This document shows, piece after piece, positions 14,016 through 19,819 of a DNA stretch of 64,000 nucleotides (position 1 is the first letter of the stretch; each line of letters starts with the position of its first letter). Below the pieces are notes generated by a model, which made no database searches, was not told the DNA's origin, and saw only the letters and a list, made by a program, of their open reading frames with translations. The stretch is from Angiostrongylus vasorum (lineage: Eukaryota; Nematoda; Chromadorea; Rhabditida; Metastrongylidae): assembly GCA_018806985.1 (NCBI GenBank), contig JADANN010000316.1, positions 372,001-436,000 on the forward strand. The letters run 5' to 3'. The position numbers and the translations under genes were made by a program.

Positions 14016-14136
14016 GTGAAATGGTTGGACTGACGACGGTCATATAACATTCTTGATCGATGCTTAATGCTGGATTTTTGATAACAAGTGAAATGATGAG
14101 TATCACAGGAATAGGACGCCTTGGTCGATTCCACAT
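432..14136 (-). CDS. AB-hydrolase lipase (lysosomal acid lipase / LIPL family), multi-exon, 3' end off window
   Basis: Predicted acid lipase that hydrolyses triglycerides or cholesteryl esters in lysosomes or after secretion. This role is inferred from the family. Eleven exons were found by eye on the minus strand: 14136-14035, 13891-13789, 13598-13503, 12812-12698, 12394-12328, 10628-10545, 9445-9343, 3277-3220, 839-768, 655-587 and 526-432. The first eight join in phase into about 243 codons. Visible features are a basic-hydrophobic signal peptide at residues 1-25, a conserved Cys near residue 30, the oxyanion segment LQHG (residues 80-83), FADAGFDVW (104-112), the nucleophile elbow GHSQG (168-172, Ser170), [14 protein letters not shown], and [10 protein letters not shown] holding the family's acidic catalytic residue. 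Exon 8 ends in phase 2 while exon 9 starts in phase 0, so at least one exon (a Cys-rich stretch of about 35 residues in the family) is missing or was not recognised. The introns hold RTE, PLE and TIR elements. No frameshift is seen inside the recognised exons. Confidence 0.85.
587..655 (-). CDS. lipase exon 10
   Basis: Codes for [20 protein letters not shown] then YGK, matching the FDYG...N...Y block. The acceptor is CTGTTTAG/ATA and the donor AAG/GTGAGT. It is 23 codons in phase 0. Confidence 0.86.
768..839 (-). CDS. lipase exon 9
   Basis: Codes for [20 protein letters not shown] then HWIQ, matching the V.V...H.PAGTS..N..HW.Q block of the family. The acceptor is GGATTTCAG/ACA and the donor CAG/GTACAA. 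It is 24 codons in phase 0. Confidence 0.88.
948..1190 (-). repeat. tRNA-derived SINE family D, degraded copy
   Basis: Shares blocks with the copies at 42.4, 44.8 and 54.8 kb, including a GTCGATTCTCCCTG-like block and CCGTGCTAGGGC. It ends in CGCTACCACTG, the complement of a tRNA-like A box. It sits in the lipase intron between exons 8 and 9. Confidence 0.55.
1392..2048 (-). mobile_element. Penelope-like element 3' end, GIY-YIG endonuclease fragment, left arm of inverted pair
   Basis: Reading the minus strand gives [20 protein letters not shown] followed by VRIKEHLDG, then [17 protein letters not shown] and a [13 protein letters not shown] end. This is the GIY-YIG-type endonuclease domain (here EYIGETGR) at the C-terminus of PLE reverse transcriptases. 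A TAG breaks the frame just upstream at about 2030. The 3' tail has the hammerhead-like motif (1493-1530) and a CAA-rich tract. It is homologous to the plus-strand copy at 2236-2925, so the two form a large inverted repeat. It lies in a lipase intron. Confidence 0.85.
1451..1492. repeat. TTG-rich tract of PLE tail
   Basis: GTTGTCGTTGTTGTTGGTGT type tract. The mirrored CAA tract is at 2814-2850. Confidence 0.7.
2050..2925 (+). mobile_element. Penelope-like element 3' end, GIY-YIG endonuclease fragment, right arm of inverted pair
   Basis: Plus-strand frame: a linker [15 protein letters not shown], the [12 protein letters not shown]ys motif (CCHH-like linker), then [20 protein letters not shown] (GIY-YIG domain with Tyr to Cys in EEYIG), to a stop at 2560-2562. 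A 3' tail with the hammerhead-like motif follows at 2775-2813, then a CAA-rich tract to about 2850, and a segment to 2925 shared with the left arm. The N-terminal reverse transcriptase is absent. The Y-to-C change suggests an inactive nuclease. Confidence 0.85.
2926..2965 (+). repeat. PLE-end segment (TGCCGAGGTT block)
   Basis: TGCCGAGGTTTATAGAAAGTCGG-like block. Related blocks recur at 9168, 18565, 33439 and 33763, always near PLE-type tails. Confidence 0.6.
3220..3277 (-). CDS. lipase exon 8 (putative)
   Basis: Codes for [18 protein letters not shown], which resembles the LFG..EFLP block of acid lipases. The acceptor is TTGTAAAG/GT. The donor is taken as CCA/GTAGGT, because reading on would meet a TAG. 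It lies 6.1 kb after exon 7, with RTE copy 1 in between. Less certain than the other exons. Confidence 0.55.
3290..4369. other. lipase intron 7, no gene seen
   Basis: AT-rich DNA with no open frame that carries a recognisable motif. [13 protein letters not shown] codons next to exon 8 at about 3300 are family-like but run into a stop and are treated as intron. Confidence 0.4.
4370..4471 (+). repeat. TIR element family B, core fragment
   Basis: Carries the core shared with five other copies: GGTGAGTGCGCTACTCCCCGG, CGCGTTCGTTCCCCACCG (B-box-like), and GGAGTTTTGCAAATATCTCA. Both terminal repeats are missing. Confidence 0.75.
4752..7665 (+). mobile_element. RTE-clade LINE copy 1 (endonuclease plus reverse transcriptase), frameshifted
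   Basis: Almost full-length non-LTR retrotransposon in the intron between lipase exons 7 and 8. After a 5' region (about 4752-5330) the APE-type endonuclease starts [14 protein letters not shown] and has GLAETRR with the catalytic Glu (5260-5997, first of several frames). The RT follows at 6139-6642: [41 protein letters not shown] and [10 protein letters not shown] (motif A Asp present). A frameshift at about 6640 leads to [14 protein letters not shown]. The active-site FADD reads FAYD and is out of frame (about 6830). C-terminal blocks up to 7416 and 7444-7660 include RPPTR. Several shifts and stops make it a dead copy. It lies opposite in strand to the lipase. Confidence 0.9.
7904..7941 (-). 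repeat. hammerhead-like PLE tail motif
   Basis: Complement form of the shared tail: GCCGACGTTTCGATGATTTCG, then CCTTCTTGGGAGC. It is diverged in the CTGANGA core. Confidence 0.55.
8100..8340. repeat. PLE long-repeat fragments (ATGGGCGAGGAATGTGCC blocks, both orientations)
   Basis: An ATGGGCGAGGAATGTGCC block at 8108 and its complement AGGCACATTCCTCGTCCATG at 8290 flank about 180 bp. The GGCTGGTCTCCAC block follows, as in the PLE copies at 16.79 and 33.0 kb. This gives a small fold-back arrangement. Confidence 0.6.
8383..8600 (-). repeat. TIR element family B, truncated inverted copy
   Basis: Minus-strand copy of the element at 8629-8934: the tRNA-like core, the GACAGGCGAAACGAAG block and the TTCGCTGCCGATTTGGGCTC block are all present. 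The outer terminal repeat is missing. It forms a fold-back with its neighbour across a spacer of about 30 bp. Confidence 0.85.
8629..8934 (+). mobile_element. TIR element family B with tRNA-like core, complete copy
   Basis: About 306 bp flanked by inverted termini of about 25 bp, AACCTTTTTATTTACTGCC... and its complement ending ...GGCAGTAAATAAAAAAGGTT. The inside holds GGTGGTGAACGCG and GCGCGTTCGTTGCCCACCG, which resemble tRNA A and B boxes. It has no coding frame. It could be a MITE that captured a tRNA-like promoter, or a foldback SINE derivative. Confidence 0.8.
9040..9215 (+). repeat. PLE tail with hammerhead-like motif
   Basis: GGCTCTGAAGAAGGAAAACG then CCGAAACGTCAGCT (9061-9093), followed by a GTTCGGTCATCAAGAAAAAC block and TGCCGAGGTTAAAAGAAAG. 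It is a solo end with no coding part, in a lipase intron. Confidence 0.75.
9343..9445 (-). CDS. lipase exon 7
   Basis: Codes for [18 protein letters not shown] followed by [16 protein letters not shown]. The ALAPVA..SH block follows the elbow in the family. The acceptor is CTGTTCAG/ATC. Two donors are possible: GAA/GTAGGT at 9347 (phase 0) or GTAG/GTTGAG at 9343 (phase 1). I chose the second because it fits the phase of exon 8 and the family spacing. Confidence 0.8.
9500..10260. other. lipase intron 6 (between exons 6 and 7), nothing recognised
   Basis: AT-rich DNA. No exon, RNA or repeat recognised, apart from the SINE fragment that starts near 10268. Confidence 0.4.
10268..10440 (-). repeat. 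tRNA-derived SINE family C fragment
   Basis: Minus orientation. Shares CCCTGAGGAATGCGCC, CTGCTATCCTCCCAGACAAG and GATGGAAGGCTTGG blocks with more than ten other copies. It ends before the tRNA-like part. Confidence 0.75.
10545..10628 (-). CDS. lipase exon 6 (GHSQG nucleophile elbow)
   Basis: Codes for [20 protein letters not shown] plus eight more residues. GHSQG is the diagnostic G-H-S-Q-G elbow, and its Ser is the catalytic nucleophile. The acceptor is TTTAG/GAC and the donor AAA/GTACGT. It is 28 codons in phase 0. RTE copy 2 sits in the intron between exons 5 and 6. Confidence 0.92.
10925..12215 (+). mobile_element. RTE-clade LINE copy 2, 5'-truncated
   Basis: It starts within the RT at a VILNRI-like block, has broken frames to about 11110, then an open frame 11110-11637: motif A altered to [30 protein letters not shown], and [10 protein letters not shown], where the FADD active site reads FAND. 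A stop and shift at 11637 is followed by the C-terminal blocks ([33 protein letters not shown]). It lies in the lipase intron between exons 5 and 6, antisense to the gene. Inactive by its active-site change alone. Confidence 0.9.
12328..12394 (-). CDS. lipase exon 5
   Basis: Codes for [20 protein letters not shown], which corresponds to the W.EM...D.PA....L..TG block before the nucleophile elbow. The acceptor is ATTTACAG/A and the donor GCTCAA/GTGAGT. Phases are 2 in and 0 out. Confidence 0.88.
12698..12812 (-). CDS. lipase exon 4
   Basis: Codes for [17 protein letters not shown] and then [12 protein letters not shown], which match the family block [13 protein letters not shown]. The acceptor is ATTAAG/CC (weak in pyrimidines) and the donor TTCAC/GTAACT. 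The first two bases complete an Ala codon with exon 3. Confidence 0.87.
12885..13110 (+). repeat. degraded tRNA-derived SINE (family C-like)
   Basis: GGAGCGCAATGGTTAGAGATGCC is an A-box-like start and GTTGTTCGACC a B-box-like block. The 3' part ends near AAGGTGGAATGCATCCCT. Strongly diverged. Confidence 0.5.
13300..13400 (-). repeat. SINE family D fragment
   Basis: CCTATGAAGTCCTGAGATGG then CCGCGGTAAGGCGCTCCCAG resembles the middle of family D (CTTGAAATAGCCG...GCGTTCCCA). Short and weak. Confidence 0.35.
13503..13598 (-). CDS. lipase exon 3 (oxyanion-hole HG motif)
   Basis: Codes for [18 protein letters not shown] and LPNQSA. The LQHG segment supplies the oxyanion hole in AB-hydrolase lipases. 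The acceptor is TTTTCTAG/GA and the donor GCTG/GTGAGC. Phases are 1 in and 1 out. Confidence 0.88.
13789..13891 (-). CDS. lipase exon 2
   Basis: Codes for [13 protein letters not shown] and [13 protein letters not shown], the conserved N-terminal block of acid lipases (GYP.E.H...T.DGY.L...RIP.G). The acceptor is CCACAG/GTCGC and the donor GAAG/GTTCGT. It ends in phase 1, which fits exon 3. Confidence 0.8.
13953..14014. repeat. (AAT)n microsatellite
   Basis: About twenty uninterrupted AAT units. It makes up nearly half of the 143-nt first lipase intron (14034-13892). Confidence 0.95.
14035..14136 (-). CDS. lipase exon 1 (start codon, signal peptide)
   Basis: Codes for 34 residues starting [15 protein letters not shown]: basic residues followed by a hydrophobic core, typical of a secretory signal. 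The ECYMTV end matches the N-terminal EC.M block of this lipase family. The donor is GTC/GTCAGT, with an alternative donor three bases earlier. The ATG was chosen because two U-rich acceptors (AG at 14142-14143 and 14160-14161) lie just upstream, as expected for a spliced-leader site. Confidence 0.7.
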
Positions 14137-14141
14137 GTCGA

Positions 14142-14170
14142 CTGAACAGCTAGCAATCACTGAAATTTTT
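14142..14170 (-). promoter_or_regulatory. probable spliced-leader trans-splice acceptors of the lipase gene
   Basis: On the minus strand TTTCAG ends at 14160 and GTTCAG ends at 14142, which is 24 and 5 nt before the ATG respectively. Nematode SL1 acceptors have this TTTCAG form close to the start codon. Either site could be used. No upstream coding exon in frame was seen. Confidence 0.45.
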
Positions 14171-14238
14171 CCGTCTTACCTACTACATTCTTCACTATTC
14201 ACCATCCTTGTGAGAAAGTCAATAAAAGAGAAGAATGA

Positions 14239-17035
14239 GTGAAGAACAAATTAGAAAAAAAACGGCAAGAAAAAAAAACGATAAAAAGAACGATAGAACG
14301 ACAACGACTACACGAAATATGCGGACTGCCAGAGGATGGCCATCGAGTACTGGACATCGAATTGAGAGTACTACGCACCTGTCTACGAGGGCAAACAAAA
14401 TCAGAAAGAACTGCGAGAAGGGAAAACTATTGTGCTCAGTATTTGGAGGACCGCCTCTGGAGGAGAATAGTGGGTGGGTCAGTGTTGATTTGCAATTCTA
14501 TTAGGTCTAATGCTAAAGTAACTTTGCGGAGAAAGTTCGAAGACCTTTTGAGTAAATTGCATAACACGGCTTCAAGAGCATACAGAAACACCGTCAACGA
14601 ACATCAAAGGAGTCACAGTAGGGTAAATAATGTGCAAGAAAATTCAAGGGCTAACCGTGTTAGGAGGCATGAATCTCCTTGACGGTGCGCGCTCGTTATT
14701 AGAATTGGGACCGAATTTCTCACCATCTGAACCATTTCTAAGATAACTTTGCGTAGGGTCGTCTGTTGTTTACATGAACTTCAAGATAGACTCCGCAAAA
14801 AAGCAAGGGTGAAGCGCTAAATAGGCGCGAACAACATTTCCTCTGCCGTTCTTTAGACCTCACGAACCCAATAATGAAGTTGACGTTAAATTTCGGATGT
14901 TTACGAATGAAACTTTCAAAGTTCTTAATCACAATCGCGCCAAGAGATACTGCTCCAACCTCACTGAAGTGCAAAAACGTAGTATGCGGAAGGTACGAGA
15001 GCTGATATGATCGAAAAACATAAGACTGTCGGTTAGTGATAAGGGGTGGAGAGTTCGTTGTAATTCCCCATCAGTTAGATGTTGAGATAACGGAAAGGCA
15101 CCTTGAAGATGCTTCCCTTTATCGTCCATCGTCTGAGAAAGTAATTTCAAAGGTCGATACCGAAAGTTAAACAACGAATGGGTTAAAATGGCAAAAGCGG
15201 CTGGGTTAAAACCATCAGTTATCTCTCAGCTCAAAGTCGACCTACCAACATGTCCCGTCCTGTACTTAGTTATCAAAACCCATAAGTTAGTATCCAGCGA
15301 TGATCTCGTGTCTACCGATCCATCGTTATTTAAGGTCAGACCTATCATTAGCTGAGTGGACGGGCCAACGGATAGAATAACGTGATTAACAACCCCTAAT
15401 ACTTACCCAGTTGTTGAAGTACATTCCAGCCCATCTAACGAACACCCACATGTTCCTGGATCGTCTACGTATTGTGCAGCCCAACAGCGCGTACCTGGTG
15501 GAGTCCATCGACGTCACCGCCCTCTATACAAACCTGTCGAATGATTCCGCTATGCAAGCCATCCGCGAGCTCCTTATACAACACGAAGGAGGAATAAACA
15601 TGTATGGCTTCTCGATGCAGCAGTTGATGACACTCTTAAAGAGTGCCTAAACTGCTCAATCTTCAGATAGTCCGGGAGGTATTACGCACAAACGAGAGGG
15701 ATTGGCAATGGGACAACGACTGGCACCAAGCCTTGCCATTGCATTCATTTCTAAGGTGGAAGTATCAGTAATCGATCTCGGGCCGTTACTCTACTGTAGA
15801 TATGTAGATGACTGCTTGGTCATTTGTTCAACACAAGAGGAAACTGACAAATGTTTCGAGTTGTTGAACGAACAGTCAGAGTATATTAAATTCACCCGAG
15901 AAAACCAAAAGAAAACTGGCTTCCATTTCTGAACGTGCAAATTAACCTATCAGAAACGGCTACGTTACGAAATGGCATCGAAAGTCAATTAGTAAAAAAC
16001 ATCTTGGTTCATTACCTCTCTTCTCACCCCCTCTCACACGAAAAGGGCGCTTGTGAGAAACATGTTTCGAACAGCTACCAGCGTGTGCACAGGGAAAGGA
16101 GCAGAGAGAGGAGTCCCGCAACTTGGCGCGGCAAATAGCCATTTTTAATGGCTACGAAACTGTAGCTCGGGATAGGTGTAGAGGAAACCACAGGCCCCCC
16201 AACGATAACTCTAGCGACAATAAGGTCGCATTTACCCTGCCCTTCATTTCAAATGAAGTAAATTCAGCTATAAAACGCTGTTCAAGAAGGGCCGGTCTAG
16301 AGAATTCGGTAACGATAACTGAAATGCCACCGAGTAATCTAAGACGCCAACTAGTTCGTAACCGCCTATACGACCGTCTATGTGCAATGCAAAATTGTAT
16401 AATTTGCCCCAATGGTAGAGACGGTGACTGCAGAGTTCGAGTACAGTTTATTTGATCTCTCGTAAAGCGTGCGGGGACGAATACATTGGCGAAACGAGTA
16501 GACCACTCTGCGTTCGTATAAAAGAACACCTAGTCGGCAAAGCGTAAACCAAACACTCCACTAGGCACGCGTAGGACGCAGAGACATAACGGAGAAGATT
16601 TTGAAGTACGGGTTACCATCCTCGCACAAGAATCGAGAACACAAGCGCGCAAAATTCTCGAGGCATTCTGGATGAATTCCAAGAATCCGAAAAAAGAAAT
16701 ACCCTCGTTATCACGCGTGATATTGTGCAGTATATAAGCCTGTTATTCTGATGAGATGAGTACATTACGATTCCATGTGAACTCTCTGCGGTTGGTCTCC
16801 ACGTGAAATATTTAGTGGAAGATTCATAGAAAGCGGTGAGTGTGCAAAGACTCTGTGTTCAATGTGATTGAAATTTTGGTTCAACATTTTTCTCTGTTTG
16901 GTTATAGAGGCGTCTGACCGTGTAGATTGCAGTCAACTTGATCTTTCCAGGCTCTGAGGAAGGCAAAATCCGCTGAAATGTCAGCTTGTACGTAAATAAA
17001 GAAACAAAATAACACCTCGTGTTCGCTAAACAGAA
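14239..17035 (+). mobile_element. Penelope-like element, longest copy, multiply broken
   Basis: Plus strand, starting about 100 bp upstream of the lipase ATG and pointing away from it. An N-terminal open frame of 147 codons (14239-14682) is rich in Lys and Arg. Broken frames to 15400 still show VRPIIS-type and TCPVLYLVIKTHK blocks. The RT core follows at 15411-15650 (SIDVTALYTNLS, motif A) and 15702-15932 (GLAMGQRLAPSLA; CRYVDDCLVI, catalytic YVDD intact). Next come the linker FISNEVNSAIKRCSRRAG, the [13 protein letters not shown]ys motif, and a broken GIY-YIG domain ([20 protein letters not shown]) to about 16735. The 3' long repeat has the hammerhead-like motif at 16947-16985. At least six frameshifts or stops make it a pseudogene. 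Confidence 0.9.
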
Positions 17036-17059
17036 GAAGAAACAAATTGGAACAGTTTT

Positions 17060-17820
17060 ATAGTTTTAGACGCTCATAATTATGGATCCTTTATTGCGTT
17101 CAGGTCATAATAAGGATGCAAGCGAGCTGTAAAAGCCTAGAAAGGTGAGAAGCAGCGGATGCATGCGGCGCAACGGATCGGAGTCATTACAAAGAGAACT
17201 AACTAAATGGAATTAGATTAAGAGTGTAGCGATTGAATTGAACAAAAAAGTCGTTGGAAAATAACGTTACAATCGATTTCACAAGAAAACACAATATGAG
17301 GGAAATAACTTTAAACTGCTTTCATTTTAATATTTATCTCCATTCGCGGATGAGGAAAGCTTTGCTACAAAAATGAGCACGAATTGCAGTACACGGCCAT
17401 TCACAGCGGGACTTCATCCACCAAAGGAGATATTTGGTCCGGATGTCTATCAAAGCATAGGAAATTGTTGTCAAAGAGCTCAGCAAGCCACTTTATACCT
17501 AAGACAGTATAAAAGGATAGCATACAAAATATTTAACGTTCCACGCATTATTTGAGCGAAGGAAGTCAACTGAGCAGAGACGAAGAGCTGGTATACTGGT
17601 GCACAGCCTCGAGTTACTCAATAACCTTTGATCGGTGATCGGTGAATGGAGCTGACAGGCGGCAAGTGGCGCTTTGACATGACAACTGTTCGCGTTCACT
17701 AAGATTGTTTGATCTCTAATACTAAGATAACCATTGCAGAGCGCTGTCACAAGTAAATGAAAGAGTTCACTGAATTACTAGCAGCGCATTGGTAAGAGAT
17801 ATATAGATAAAAATAAATGA
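17060..17820. other. gene-free stretch
   Basis: No recognised gene or repeat. Open frames of about 60-80 codons at 17373-17555 (+) and 17499-17750 (-) have no family motif or splice-site support. Confidence 0.35.
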
Positions 17821-17825
17821 ATGAT

Positions 17826-17828
<3 letters not shown>

Positions 17829-17890
<62 letters not shown>
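17829..17890. repeat. (AT)n microsatellite
   Basis: About thirty AT units, directly followed by an RTE 5' fragment. Confidence 0.95.
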
Positions 17891-17893
<3 letters not shown>

Positions 17894-18195
17894 TACGGAT
17901 CTCTCATAGAATGTTCCCATGCCGATTAGTCGCGACGCAACGTGATGTGTCCCCAGGTGGCAGATAGGGGGTTGATCGCAAACCAAAAGCGACCTTTACA
18001 TCTCTGATATGTGGTTATATTCGAGGGTCAAGTAACTGGGAAATACATGGGAAATAGTTAGGGAGTCGCCTCCAACGACTAAGCCCCTTGCCCACTCTGG
18101 GAAAGACTGGCAAGCTACGCTTCATTCTCCTGACCTCGAAGGAGCCCCAATAGCATTGGGTAGAACGAGTTCGGAGAGGACGCTATAATCTAAAG
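17891..18195 (+). mobile_element. RTE 5' region fragment
   Basis: Aligns with the 5' part of RTE copy 1 (4752-5290): CCGATTAGTCGCGACGCAAC, GGTGGCAGATAGGGGGTTGA, GGGAGTCGCCTCCAAC and TTGGGTAGAACGAGTTCGGA blocks. It stops before the endonuclease. Having only the 5' end is unusual, since LINE copies are usually 5'-truncated. Confidence 0.8.
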
Positions 18196-18329
18196 GCTTC
18201 CTAAATCGCAAAAAGGCTTATTTACTTATTTGCTGGTTTTTGATGTGGAGTGGTGCAGTCATCAGCCAAATGCGACTCTGAGCGGCTGTTCTTCCTCGCT
18301 GGAAGGCAGGTAAAAACGGTGGGTTTTTC

Positions 18330-18600
18330 GAGAAGCCGGTGATCGTGTAATTGTCGTTCAGATTTTCATCTTTCTGTTTGTGCTGTTGAAGTGTTTGACC
18401 TAGTAAATGGCATGTCAGTGTGCCCTTCCTGGCTCTGAAGAAGGGAGTGTTGTCGGAACGCTAGCTACAGTTGTATTGCATGTGTTATTTTTGTAAGGAA
18501 GTAAACGTGTGCTGAATAGCAACCTCGCGATTGCTGAGAAAGAAAACGAGGCATTTATAATCCAGTGTCGAGGGTAAAAGAAAGTCGATTTTAGAGACTC
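18330..18600 (+). repeat. PLE long-repeat remnant with tail motif
   Basis: GTGATCGTGTAATTGTCG and GTGTTTGACCTAGTAAATGG blocks match 33.2 kb. The tail motif at 18427-18465 is diverged (CTGAAGAAGGGAGTGTTGTC, then GGAACGCTAGC). The GTCGAGGGTAAAAGAAAGTC block follows. Confidence 0.65.
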
Positions 18601-18714
18601 TTATTTACTTACTTGGATGCTTGGACGACCCATTTTCAAGAGTTGCTGGGACCGCAGCACATTTTCCATTTGTTTCTTCGAATCACAGTTGTTTTTCTGG
18701 GTGGTGGTTCGATT

Positions 18715-19805
18715 AGAACATGTGGTGAGTGCGAGTCTTATACCGTGATTTGTAAAATAACTGCAGTTGCGAGCACAGCTGACTGATTTTGTTTACGAGC
18801 ACGTGCACCCAACGCGTAGGTGGCCGTTTTAGGGGACGCTTGCAGCCTCGTGGAGTCCACTGTACAATTTTTTTCACCCCGCTGCTGACTGTTGTTCTCA
18901 TTATATGTTCATCTATGGTCCGCTATCGATGTATGTTCTCCCGGGTCTCGAAGATAAGAGAAATTTCAGATCACAGCTTTACATTCCGACTAGATGTTGA
19001 GTGTGCCAATTTTATTTCATAATACATCGTTCAGACGCTCTGTGAGCAAAAAAAAGAGATGAAGCTCTGGACGTTGATCAATCCTCGAGAGGTGCGCTAA
19101 ATATTCGACTTCATTAAGCATCACTGGAGGCGACTGAATACATCTGGGCTTTACAACGGCTTGCGCTGGGTCATCGACGTTTTGAGCCAGTGCTGCTAGT
19201 GGAAGGTTTGGTGAGTCTGAAGTGCGGGAATCTACTTCATGTCTATTGTGATAGCGCATCATACCACTGCGTTACACGCCTCTTGCTCGTTGAATAGTGC
19301 GCAGTAATCTTCACGTGATTGAAGTGTCCTGGGTGGACTGTTAGATCGAAAGTGAGCGCCGATTGTCGGGTCCCCTCAGTTGGTCGTGGCTTCGTTAAGA
19401 GGCCCGAATTTGGCCTGGGCTTCTCTTTTTCTTCCGCCTAACTCCTCCTTCATTTTGCTCTAGCGCTCATTGATCTACCAAGGTATACGAAATAAGAAGT
19501 CATCGCTGCGGGGTGGTTTCCGCAATCACAGAACCAACCAGTTTGATCTGATAGCCTTCGCTCCATGGCTTTTTCATGAACTGGGTCATCTTCCGATTTA
19601 TGCGTAGTCCGACCACTCTACCCGCTTCGTTGAGTTCGTTGATCATCGTCTCTGTTTCGCTGGCACTTCTTGAGAAGACGACGGCGTCATCAGAGAACCG
19701 AAAAGTTGACAGCAATTTTCCATCAAGTCGTATGCCCTTCTCATCGAAATCCAGCGGCTTAATTATCCACCACAGTGTGGCATCAATAGGGTCGCCTCGT
19801 TGAAC
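18715..19805 (-). mobile_element. RTE-type LINE, second family, fragments split by a SINE
   Basis: The 19500-19800 part reads GDPIDATLWWIIKPLDFDEK, then STFRFSDDAVVFSRSASETE, with an intact DD catalytic pair and LRINRKMTQFMKKP. The 18715-18870 part reads WTPRGCKRPLKRPPTRW, the C-terminal block of RTE proteins. The sequence differs clearly from copies 1-3 and 5-6, so it is a second family. A SINE lies between the parts. Confidence 0.75.
19045..19275 (-). repeat. tRNA-derived SINE family C copy
   Basis: Complement of the family: GGACGTTGATCAATCC, GACTTCATTAAGCATC, AGCCAGTGCTGCTA and finally a CACTGCGTTACACGCC end (complement of the A-box GGCGTGTAACGCAGTG). It interrupts the second-family RTE remains. 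Confidence 0.75.
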
Positions 19806-19819
19806 CCTTTTTCCATTTT

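Noticed and set aside
14297..14320. Functional PLE protein in the 14.2-16.7 kb copy
   Set aside because: Although YVDD is intact, the frame is broken many times, including in the GIY-YIG domain. Annotated as a dead element.
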